Assembly (NCBI GenBank): GCA_030824575.1
Contig: JAVBXL010000025.1
Span: 37,023-101,022, forward strand
DNA length: 64,000 bases
Origin: a bacterium
GTDB taxonomy: Bacteria; Pseudomonadota; Alphaproteobacteria; Sphingomonadales; Sphingomonadaceae
Reading direction: 5' to 3'
Positions 27,870 through 35,361 of this stretch are shown in pieces. Position 1 is the stretch's first letter, and every line of letters starts with the position of its first letter. Made by a program: the position numbers and the translations under genes. The notes below the pieces were generated by a model. The model worked only from the letters and a program-made list of their open reading frames with translations, did no database searches and was not told the DNA's origin.

Positions 27870-28843
27870 AGGCGTGGGTATGCCGCCGTTTCGCCGCGCC
27901 CTTCGACATTGCGATAGAGGATATGCCGGTGCCCGAACCGGGTCCGGGCGAAGTGCGAATCCGCGTCCATGCGGCCGGCCTGTCCTTTGGCGAGACGATG
28001 GTGCTGGAAGGCCGTTATCAGAAGACCCCGCCCCTGCCCTATATCCCGTCAAGCGAGATGGCGGGGGTGGTCGATGCCTGCGGTCCCAGCGTCACGCGGC
28101 TGGTGCCGGGCCAGCGTGTCGCGGCTTTCTCCGTCTCGCTCGACGGCGGTGGCCTAGCCGAATATTGCGTCCTGCCCGAAGCCTTCGTGCATGGCATCGC
28201 CGACGACCTGGCCTTCGCGGATGCCGCCGGATTTCTGATGAACCACTGGACCGCCTTTAATGCGTTGGTGCGGCGAGGCAATCTGCAAGCGGGCGAAGTG
28301 CTGCTGGTCCATGGCGCTACTGGCGGAACCGGGTCGGCGGCGCTCGACGTCGGTCGCGCGATCGGCGCGACGGTGATCGCCACCGGCAGCGACGATGCGA
28401 AGCTGGCGCGGGTCGCCGCCGACCATCGGATCAACCATGTCACGACGCCGCTGTGCGAACGTATATTGGAGATTACTGACGGTCGCGGCGCGGATGTGAT
28501 CTTCGATCCCGTCGGCGGCGACCTGTTTGATCAATCGATGCGCGCCATCGCGACCGGCGGCCGCCTGCTGGTGATCGGCTTCACATCCGGCCGTCCCGCC
28601 ATGGCCCGGACCAATGTGCTGTTGGTCAAGATGATATCGGTCATCGGGGTCGAGGGTCGGCTCGCGATAGAGCGCATGGGCGAACAGGGCTGGAACGACT
28701 TTCGCGAGATGCTGGCTTGGGCGGCGGACGGACGGCTTAAGCCGCAGGCCGGGACATGTTTCGCCTTTACCGATGCCCGGCGTGGCTATGCAGAGATACT
28801 GGCGCGCAAACATGCGGGCAAATGCGTCGTGCTGATCGACTGA
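27866..28843 (+). CDS. Zinc-independent quinone oxidoreductase (MDR family)
   Basis: A 325-residue NADPH:quinone-oxidoreductase-like MDR protein (VPEPGPGEVRIRVHAAGLS; YIPSSEMAGVVDACGPSV; VHGATGGTGSAALDVGRAIG). The structural and catalytic zinc ligands of alcohol dehydrogenases are absent. It would reduce an enone, quinone or enoyl-CoA with NADPH. The start overlaps the CaiB stop (ATGA) and it ends four bases before the convergent nitronate-monooxygenase gene. Confidence 0.83.
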   Translation: MKAWVCRRFAAPFDIAIEDMPVPEPGPGEVRIRVHAAGLSFGETMVLEGRYQKTPPLPYIPSSEMAGVVDACGPSVTRLVPGQRVAAFSVSLDGGGLAEYCVLPEAFVHGIADDLAFADAAGFLMNHWTAFNALVRRGNLQAGEVLLVHGATGGTGSAALDVGRAIGATVIATGSDDAKLARVAADHRINHVTTPLCERILEITDGRGADVIFDPVGGDLFDQSMRAIATGGRLLVIGFTSGRPAMARTNVLLVKMISVIGVEGRLAIERMGEQGWNDFREMLAWAADGRLKPQAGTCFAFTDARRGYAEILARKHAGKCVVLID

Positions 28844-28847
28844 GCAC

Positions 28848-29831
28848 CTAGTCGCGGATCATGCCCGCCAGCCGGTCCGTAATGATCGCGCGCGCGTCCG
28901 CGACCATGCGGTCGATCAGGTCAGCGCAACTGGGTATGTCGTGGATCAGCCCTTGCGCCATGCTGGCCCAATAAATCCCGCTATCGACCTCGCCCGATTG
29001 TAGCAGCGCCTTGCCGCGCAGTCCGCTGACCAGTTCTGCGACGTCAGCGAAGACGGCATCGGGCGCGGCGGTCCGACGAAGGACTTCGGTCGAGACAGCG
29101 TTGCGGCCGACGCGGGCGGAATTGCGGAAGGGGCGGAAGAGAATGTCCGTCGCCCGCTCGTCCTTGTCGACATAGGCCTGCTTCACATTATCGTGGATCG
29201 GCGCTTCGCGCGTGGCGCAAAAGCGAGTTCCCATCGTCACCCCGTCGGCACCCAGCGCCAGCGCCGCCGCCAGCCCGCGACCGTCAGCGATTCCGCCGCT
29301 CGCCAGCAGCGGCACGGACAGACGATCCACGGCGGCGGGGATAAGCACCAGACCCGGCACATCATCCTCGCCCGGATGCCCCGCACATTCGAAGCCATCG
29401 ATCGACACGGCATGGACGCCATAGCGTTCCGACGACAAGGCGTGGCGGACGGATGTGCATTTATGGATGACGCGGACGCGGCGCGCGAAGAGCAGATCCC
29501 AGACTTCACGCACCTCAGGGGTGCCGGCAGTCTCGACCACGCTCACACCGCCATCGGCGATCGCATCCACAATGGCGCCATAGTCGGGCGGCCGCATGGT
29601 CGGGAAGACGGAGATGTTGACGCCGAAGGGCGCCGTCGTCAGCGCCTGGCAGGCCGCGATCTCCTGCGCCAGCGCGCTAGGATTGGGGAAGGTCAGCGCG
29701 GTTATCATGCCCAGGCCACCGGCGTTCGAAACCGCCGCCGCCAGTGGCGCATAGCCGACATTCTGCATTCCGCCCTGCACGATGGGATAGCGGATGCCCA
29801 GAAGATCGGTAACGCGGGTGCGCAAGCTCAT
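28848..29831 (-). CDS. Nitronate monooxygenase / 2-nitropropane-dioxygenase family flavoenzyme
   Basis: A 327-residue FMN TIM-barrel protein. It has IRYPIVQGGMQNVGYAPLAA, GVNISVFPTM, the active-site His region SIDGFECAGHPGEDD, and FMN-phosphate binding GGIADGRGLAAALALGADG. Members oxidise nitronates, but many in degradative operons are uncharacterised oxidases or reductases. Its ATG follows the bioB stop by one base (TGAGATG), so it is translated as the last gene of the carboxylase/beta-oxidation operon. A nitronate substrate is unlikely here; a CoA-thioester or enone is a guess. Confidence 0.82.
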   Translation of the reverse strand: MSLRTRVTDLLGIRYPIVQGGMQNVGYAPLAAAVSNAGGLGMITALTFPNPSALAQEIAACQALTTAPFGVNISVFPTMRPPDYGAIVDAIADGGVSVVETAGTPEVREVWDLLFARRVRVIHKCTSVRHALSSERYGVHAVSIDGFECAGHPGEDDVPGLVLIPAAVDRLSVPLLASGGIADGRGLAAALALGADGVTMGTRFCATREAPIHDNVKQAYVDKDERATDILFRPFRNSARVGRNAVSTEVLRRTAAPDAVFADVAELVSGLRGKALLQSGEVDSGIYWASMAQGLIHDIPSCADLIDRMVADARAIITDRLAGMIRD

Positions 29832-29832
29832 C

Positions 29833-30828
29833 TCAGCTTGACGGTGCCAACCCGAGCTTGGCGAACAGCGCCGTGTCTGCGTCGCCGCCATTATTGCTCG
29901 TGGTCAGCAGGCGATCGCCGGTGAAGATGGAATTGGCGCCGGCCATGAAGCAGAGCGCCTGCCCCGCCTCGCTCATGCTTTCCCGGCCGGCCGAGAGGCG
30001 CACGACGCTGCGGGGCATGGTGATCCGCGCCACAGCGACCGTGCGCACAAATTCTATCTCATCAATCCGCGCCAGCGGCGTGTCCGCCAGCATGTCGCCC
30101 AACATAGTGCCGGGGATCGGCACCAGCGCGTTCAGCGGGACGCTGTCTGGCGGTTCGGGCAGGCTGGCCAGCGCATGGAGGAAGCCGATGCGATCTTCGC
30201 GCGTTTCGCCCATCCCCAATATGCCGCCGCAGCATACCGCCATGCCCGCCTGGCGCACATGGTCCAGCGTGTCGAGCCGGTCCTGAAAGCTGCGGGTGGT
30301 GATGACCCGGTCATAATAGTCCGGGCTGGTGTCGATATTATGGTTGTAATAGTCGAGCCCGGCTTCCGCCAGTGCATCGGCCTGATCGCCGCTCAACATG
30401 CCCAGAGTCATGCAGGTTTCCAGGCCCAGCGCCTTCACCCGCCGCACCATATCGAACAACGCGGGCATGTCGCGCGCCTTGGGTTCACGCCAGGCCGCGC
30501 CCATGCAGAAACGGCTGGAACCGGCGGCTTTCGCCGCCCGCGCGGCGGCGACGACCGTGTCGGCATCGATCAGCTTTTGCGCCTTCACCCCACTCTTGGC
30601 GAAGGCGGACTGGCTGCAATAACCGCAATCTTCGGCGCAGCCGCCGGTCTTGATAGACAGCAAAGTGGACAGTTGTACGGCGTTGCGCGGATGGTGCCGG
30701 ATATGCACGGCATGGGCCTGCGCCACCAGGTCGAGGAAGGGTAGTTCGAACAGGGCGGCGATGGTTTCGCGTGATATGCCGGGCAGGGATTGGGCGGCCG
30801 CTGTGTCCAGCGGGGACAGATGGTTCAT
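29833..30828 (-). CDS. bioB: Biotin synthase
   Basis: A 331-residue radical-SAM enzyme that inserts sulfur into dethiobiotin. The [4Fe-4S] motif is CAEDCGYC ([18 protein letters not shown]); [26 protein letters not shown] and RLSAGRESM contain the expected [2Fe-2S] and substrate residues. The start is fixed by overlap with the upstream enoyl-CoA-hydratase stop (ATGA at 30825-30828); an ATG at 30840 is less likely. No other bio gene is present. It lies inside an operon with biotin carboxylase and biotin carrier genes, which suggests a dedicated cofactor supply. Confidence 0.93.
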   Translation of the reverse strand: MNHLSPLDTAAAQSLPGISRETIAALFELPFLDLVAQAHAVHIRHHPRNAVQLSTLLSIKTGGCAEDCGYCSQSAFAKSGVKAQKLIDADTVVAAARAAKAAGSSRFCMGAAWREPKARDMPALFDMVRRVKALGLETCMTLGMLSGDQADALAEAGLDYYNHNIDTSPDYYDRVITTRSFQDRLDTLDHVRQAGMAVCCGGILGMGETREDRIGFLHALASLPEPPDSVPLNALVPIPGTMLGDMLADTPLARIDEIEFVRTVAVARITMPRSVVRLSAGRESMSEAGQALCFMAGANSIFTGDRLLTTSNNGGDADTALFAKLGLAPSS

Positions 30829-31607
30829 GTGCCGCTCCATTGCGGGTCGCGTTTCTCGAAGAAGGCGGTTGTGCCCTCACGCTTGTCGGCGGTGCCGAAC
30901 AGCGCGGAAAAGGCCTGGCGTTCCAGCAGCAGATGCGCGGACTGGTGCGTTTCGAAGGTCGCGCGGACCATCGCCTTGCCCTGCTGCATCGCCAGCGGGG
31001 CGCGGGCGGCAATGCGGGTGGCAAGATCGGTCGCGACCGCCAACGCCTGCCCATCTTCGACTACTTGCGCGATGAGGCCTGCCTGCAATGCTTCGGCGGC
31101 GGAGAGCGGATCGCCCAGCAACACCATCCGCATCGCCCGGCTGCGGCCGACCAGACGGGGCAGGATCGCGGTGCCGCCGGCCCCCGGAATGATGCCCAGA
31201 TTGGTTTCGGGCTGGCCGAACTTCGCGCTCTCCCCGGCCACGACCAGGTCGCAGCACATCACCAGTTCGTTCCCGGCACCCAGCGACCACCCCTCGACTG
31301 CCGCGATCAACGGCTTGGAAAAGCCGCGGATGCGCGTCCAGATCGCCGGGCGGAGATCGGCGAGTGCGCCGCCGGTATCGCGGGATGCCAGTTCGTTGAT
31401 GTCCGCGCCCGCAGCAAAGAAGCGGTCGGCACCGGTGATGACCACCGCGCGGATCGCGGGGTCGGCCGCGGCGGCGTCCAGCGCATCGGCGACCCGGCCG
31501 AGCAGGTCGGTCGCCAGCGCATTGCGCTTTTCGGGCCGGTTCAGACGCAGCAGCAGCCCATGGGTGCCGATCGGTTCGATCAGCAAGATGTCCTGCGTTT
31601 CGCTCAT
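30825..31607 (-). CDS. Enoyl-CoA hydratase, PaaF/FadB-like
   Basis: A 260-residue crotonase with both catalytic glutamates: Glu1 in [15 protein letters not shown] and Glu2 in [17 protein letters not shown], and the oxyanion hole in [11 protein letters not shown]. It should add water to a 2-enoyl-CoA in beta-oxidation. It overlaps the 3-hydroxyacyl-CoA dehydrogenase stop (ATGA), the enzyme for the next step. Unlike the crotonases at 25836 and 41344 it looks like a classical hydratase. Confidence 0.88.
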   Translation of the reverse strand: MSETQDILLIEPIGTHGLLLRLNRPEKRNALATDLLGRVADALDAAAADPAIRAVVITGADRFFAAGADINELASRDTGGALADLRPAIWTRIRGFSKPLIAAVEGWSLGAGNELVMCCDLVVAGESAKFGQPETNLGIIPGAGGTAILPRLVGRSRAMRMVLLGDPLSAAEALQAGLIAQVVEDGQALAVATDLATRIAARAPLAMQQGKAMVRATFETHQSAHLLLERQAFSALFGTADKREGTTAFFEKRDPQWSGT

Positions 31608-33025
31608 GCGCCGTTCCTCAGATGATGGGATGGCCGGTACATTGCCTCACCAGTGCCGTCCGCAATGCCATCGAGCAGGCGGACGAGCGCCCCGCGGCCA
31701 TAGCGGTCGGCCCAGGCGAAGGGGCCATAGGGATAGTTGGCGCCATAGCGCAGCGCAGCGTCGACGCCCTGTTCGTCCGCCACCCGTTCCAGCACGGCGT
31801 CGGCGGCGGCATTGGCGAGTTGCGCCAGCGTCCGTGCGACGATCATGCCCGGTCGGTCGGCGATTTCGACGCCAGCGCGCGATTGCGCTGCGAGCAGGCC
31901 GAGCGCATCGGGCCGTGCGCTCTCGTCGGACAAGGTGAAGCCGACCGGCCCTGTGGCGTCGGCCGGGGACCAATCGAACAGGATGACCGGCGCGCCCAAG
32001 GTGTCGCTTTCCCGGCGCGCGGTCAGCCCCTGGGTCATGCCGACGAACAGCGCGCCGCAGCGCAGGAAGGTACCGGGCGCGGCATCCTTGAGCGCTGCCG
32101 CGGCATTTCGATACGTATCCGTAACGACTATATCAGGCACCTGCGGATCGGCAGCCTTGGGCGCGCCGTCGCGATAGTCATAGACGCCCCGGCCCGACTT
32201 CCGCCCGTACCAGCCGGCATCGACCAGCGCCGCCTGGCGCAGTTGCGGCACGAAGCGGGTGCGGCCGAAATAGGAATCGAACACGGATCGAGCGACGGCG
32301 AAGTTGACGTCTTGACCTATCAGGTCGGTCAGTTCCAGCGGTCCCATGCGGAAGCCTGCCGCGCGGAACAGGGCGTCTATGGACGCGGCATCTGCCGCTC
32401 CCTCGTTCAGCGCGGTGAAGGCCTCACCATAGAAGGGGCGCGCCACGCGGTTGACGATGAAACCCGGCACGTCGGCGACGGGGATCGCGACCTTGCCCCA
32501 GCTTTCCGCCGTTGCCTTGATCCGCGCCGCCACCACAGGATCGGTTGCGGCGCCGGAAATCACCTCAACCAGCTTCATCGCCGTCGCCGGATTGAAGAAA
32601 TGCATGCCGACGAACCGCGCGGGTTGCTTGAGGCCCCGCGCCAGGCGGGAGATCGGCAGGGATGAGGTGTTGGTCGCGATGATCGCGTCCGGGGCGACGA
32701 TCGCCTCGATCCGTTCGAACAACTGGCCCTTTATGCCCGCATCCTCGATGATCGCTTCGATCACTAGGTCGCGGTCGGCCAGCGCATCGAGCGTGGACAC
32801 CCATTGCATCCGTTCGCCGATCGTCCGCGCTTCGTCCGCCGACAGCTTGCCGCGTGCGGCCAGCTTGTCGAGGTCAGCCAGCGTCCGAGTGCGGCTCGTT
32901 TCCAGCGCCTGCGCATTGACGTCGAAGATGAGGACGGACGCGCCGGCCTGCGCAGCGACCTGGGCGATGCCCGATCCCATGGCGCCTGCGCCGCAGACGG
33001 CAACTTTTCCGATCGTGGCGTTCAT
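31604..33025 (-). CDS. 3-hydroxyacyl-CoA dehydrogenase, PaaH-like
   Basis: A 473-residue NAD-dependent dehydrogenase with the N-terminal Rossmann loop (VAVCGAGAMGSGIAQVAAQA), catalytic His in FVGMHFFNPATAMKLVE, and GFIVNRVARPFYGEA. A second, shorter C-terminal HAD-like domain (about 285-473) ends in ANYPYGPFAWADRYG, as in 3-hydroxyadipyl-CoA dehydrogenase PaaH. It oxidises the product of the following hydratase. The start overlaps the stop of the biotinyl-like gene by one base (TAATG). Confidence 0.88.
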   Translation of the reverse strand: MNATIGKVAVCGAGAMGSGIAQVAAQAGASVLIFDVNAQALETSRTRTLADLDKLAARGKLSADEARTIGERMQWVSTLDALADRDLVIEAIIEDAGIKGQLFERIEAIVAPDAIIATNTSSLPISRLARGLKQPARFVGMHFFNPATAMKLVEVISGAATDPVVAARIKATAESWGKVAIPVADVPGFIVNRVARPFYGEAFTALNEGAADAASIDALFRAAGFRMGPLELTDLIGQDVNFAVARSVFDSYFGRTRFVPQLRQAALVDAGWYGRKSGRGVYDYRDGAPKAADPQVPDIVVTDTYRNAAAALKDAAPGTFLRCGALFVGMTQGLTARRESDTLGAPVILFDWSPADATGPVGFTLSDESARPDALGLLAAQSRAGVEIADRPGMIVARTLAQLANAAADAVLERVADEQGVDAALRYGANYPYGPFAWADRYGRGALVRLLDGIADGTGEAMYRPSHHLRNGA

Positions 33026-33450
33026 TACGCCGACGCCGCGATCGATAGCAGAGTCGCCCCATATTCCAGCAGCGCGCCGGGCACCGCGTCCACGCGGACG
33101 ATCGTGCCGGAAATCGGGGCGGTTATGTCCTCCTGCTCGTCCAGAACCCGCACGGTCGCGACGGGCTGGCCGGCGACCACCGGCGTACCCACGGCCGACG
33201 CCTGTTCCAGCGTGGCGACATGGGGGACCGGCACCGCGGTTTCGGGGCCGGCCTGTGCCTTGGGTGCCGCAACGACGGGCGCAGGCGCAACCATCCGCAT
33301 CGGATTGGTCCCGCCGCCGTCGCGCGCCAGGAATATCTCCGTTCCACCGGACGCGACATGCAATTGCTGCCAGCCGCTCGTCAGCAGCGTGTCAAGCAGC
33401 GCGCGGGCATCGTCGATCGCTGCGATTACGGGGTCTTTTTCAGCCGTCAT
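33025..33450 (-). CDS. AccB-like biotinyl-domain protein lacking the biotin lysine
   Basis: A 141-residue paralogue of the AccB encoded two genes upstream. The N-terminal part (ALLDTLLTSGWQQLHV) matches the AccB N-terminus, a Pro/Ala linker follows, and residues about 75-141 have the biotinyl/lipoyl hairpin pattern (VVAGQPVATVRVL, then APISGTIVRVDAVPGALLEYG). The tight turn that should read (A/V)MK reads VLDEQ: Asp104 aligns with the biotinylated Lys125 of the neighbour, and no lysine occurs after residue 64. It cannot be biotinylated there. It may be a structural, inhibitory or docking subunit. It is ATGA-coupled to accC. Confidence 0.78.
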   Translation of the reverse strand: MTAEKDPVIAAIDDARALLDTLLTSGWQQLHVASGGTEIFLARDGGGTNPMRMVAPAPVVAAPKAQAGPETAVPVPHVATLEQASAVGTPVVAGQPVATVRVLDEQEDITAPISGTIVRVDAVPGALLEYGATLLSIAASA

Positions 33451-34814
33451 GCCGCCTTCTTTCCATAGTCGGGGAGGAGAACCTGTTCGAGCCAGCGGGT
33501 GTGGATGCGGTTCTCTATAAAATCAGGGTGGGCGATGATCGCGCGATGCAGCGGCAGCGTGGTCGGTACGCCTTCCACCACGAAATTGTCGATGGCGTCG
33601 GCCAGCCGGGCGATCGCGTCCGCTCGGTCGCTGCCATGGACGATCAGCTTGCCCACCATGCTGTCGTAAAAGGGCGGGATCATCGCGCCAGCGGACATAT
33701 GGCTATCCAGTCGGATGCCCGGTCCCTGCGGCGGTTCCCAGCGGGTGATGCGGCCGGGGCTGGGCAGGAAATCGCGCGCCGCGTCCTCCGCATTGATCCG
33801 GCATTCGATGGCGTGGCCGCTGATCTTGACGTCCTGCTGGTTGACGGACAGGCCCGCGCCGCCCGCGATGCGGATCTGTTCCTGCACCAAGTCGAAGCCG
33901 GTGATCATTTCGCTGACCGGATGCTCCACCTGGATGCGGGCGTTGACCTCAATGAAGTAAAATTCCTGCCGTTGGACGTCGAACAGAAATTCGGCGGTGC
34001 CGGCATTGCGATAATTGACGCTGGCAGCCAGCGCGACCGCGGATGCATGGAGTTGGCGGCGCAGATGATCGGGCATGGCGGCGCAGGGCGCTTCCTCGAT
34101 CAGTTTCTGGTAGCGGCGCTGGACCGAACAGTCGCGCTCGCCAAAATGCAGCACCTGGCCCTTGCCGTCGCCCATCAACTGCACCTCGACATGGCGCGCT
34201 TCCGGCACGAAGCGTTCCATGAACAGCGTGCCGTCGCCAAAGGCGGCGACCGCCTCCGCGCTGGCCTTGTGGAAGCCGGCTTCCGCATCGTCGCCATTAT
34301 GGGCGATCACCATACCGCGGCCGCCGCCGCCGGCAGACGCCTTGAGCAAGACCGGATAGCCGATCCGGTCACCCTCCCGCCGGGCGTCGGCGGCGGAGGC
34401 GATACACTCGCTGCCCGGCACAAGCGGCACGCCAGCCGCCCCCGCCATGGCGCGCGCGCGCAGCTTGTCGCCCAGCGCGTCGATGACGTCGGGTTCCGGC
34501 CCGACGAAGGCGATGCCATGCTGCGCGCTCAGGCGCGGCAGGATGGCGCGTTCGGACAGGAAGCCATAGCCGGGATGCAGGCCGTCGCAGCCGCTTTCCT
34601 TGGCGGCGTGGACGATCAGGCGCGGGTCGAGATAGGATTTGGCGGCGGCCGCCGGACCAAGCACGATCGACCGGTCGGCCAACCGGGCGGCCGCGCTGTC
34701 GCGGTCGGCGTCCGACACGGCAACCACCGTTTCGATGTTAAGCGCCTGCGCGGCGCGGACGATGCGGAGCGCGATTTCGCCCCGGTTCGCCACAAAAAGT
34801 CGTTTGATCGGCAT
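33447..34814 (-). CDS. accC: Biotin carboxylase (acyl-CoA carboxylase subunit)
   Basis: About 455 residues, the normal AccC length. It carboxylates biotin with ATP and bicarbonate. Visible parts: preATP-grasp FVANRGEIALRIVRAA, ATP-grasp glycine loop LLKASAGGGGRGM, active-site EVNARIQVEHPVSEM, and the C-domain AIECRINAEDAARDFLPSPG. The start at 34814 overlaps the accB stop by one base (TGATG); the frame is open further up but without similarity. No carboxyltransferase gene is in the window, so the acceptor acyl-CoA cannot be named. It could be an accessory acetyl-CoA carboxylase or a pathway enzyme. Confidence 0.92.
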   Translation of the reverse strand: MPIKRLFVANRGEIALRIVRAAQALNIETVVAVSDADRDSAAARLADRSIVLGPAAAAKSYLDPRLIVHAAKESGCDGLHPGYGFLSERAILPRLSAQHGIAFVGPEPDVIDALGDKLRARAMAGAAGVPLVPGSECIASAADARREGDRIGYPVLLKASAGGGGRGMVIAHNGDDAEAGFHKASAEAVAAFGDGTLFMERFVPEARHVEVQLMGDGKGQVLHFGERDCSVQRRYQKLIEEAPCAAMPDHLRRQLHASAVALAASVNYRNAGTAEFLFDVQRQEFYFIEVNARIQVEHPVSEMITGFDLVQEQIRIAGGAGLSVNQQDVKISGHAIECRINAEDAARDFLPSPGRITRWEPPQGPGIRLDSHMSAGAMIPPFYDSMVGKLIVHGSDRADAIARLADAIDNFVVEGVPTTLPLHRAIIAHPDFIENRIHTRWLEQVLLPDYGKKAA

Positions 34815-35299
34815 CAGTCCCTCACCAGCGCAAATAGGGGTTGGCCGCCTTCGACCATCGCGCCGTCTTCGACCAGGACGGCATGGACCGTGCCCGACGC
34901 GCCAGCGCGGACGGCGGTGAAGAGTTTCATCACCTCGATCAGGCATAGTTCGTCGCCGGCCTGCACTTTCGATCCGACCTCGACATAGTTGGCGGTGCCC
35001 GGCTTGGGCGCGCGATAAAAGGTGCCGAGGTTTGGCGCATTGATGATGACGGCGTCATCCGGCAGCGACGATATGGGCGCGATGGGCGCTGCGATAGGCT
35101 TCGGTGTCGCGGCGGGCTGGGCGGCCGGCGCGGATGCCGACGCGGCGACAGTGATGGCCGCCTGCGGACGCGCGGCCGACGCATCGGTCGATAGATAGAG
35201 TTCGAAATCCGGCTTGCGGATATGCAATTCTCTTATTCCCGACCGCGAAAACTCGTCGAGCAGCTGTTTCAGCGCATCAGGAAAATCATGTCCGGTCAT
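34814..35299 (-). CDS. accB: Biotin carboxyl carrier protein
   Basis: A 161-residue AccB. The N-terminal helix region is ALKQLLDEFSRSGIRELHI, a long Ala/Pro linker spans about 42-80, and the C-terminal biotinyl domain has the attachment site EVMK with Lys125 and the closing strand GAMVEGGQPLFALV. Its tight loop is typical of AccB rather than of propionyl-CoA carboxylase alpha chains. GGAAGG stands six bases before ATG 35299. It is the first of six genes (to nitronate monooxygenase) joined by overlaps or one-base gaps. Confidence 0.9.
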   Translation of the reverse strand: MTGHDFPDALKQLLDEFSRSGIRELHIRKPDFELYLSTDASAARPQAAITVAASASAPAAQPAATPKPIAAPIAPISSLPDDAVIINAPNLGTFYRAPKPGTANYVEVGSKVQAGDELCLIEVMKLFTAVRAGASGTVHAVLVEDGAMVEGGQPLFALVRD

Positions 35300-35361
35300 C
35301 GGCACCTTCCGAAAAAGAACAGCGCGGCGACCAGAGCGGCCGCCGCGCCCAGCGGGGGAGT

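Noticed and set aside
32451..34988. A very long open frame (about 845 codons) on the plus strand opposite accC and its neighbours
   Set aside because: It mirrors the codon pattern of the real minus-strand genes, as is common in high-GC DNA, and its protein is Arg/Ala/His-rich without domains.
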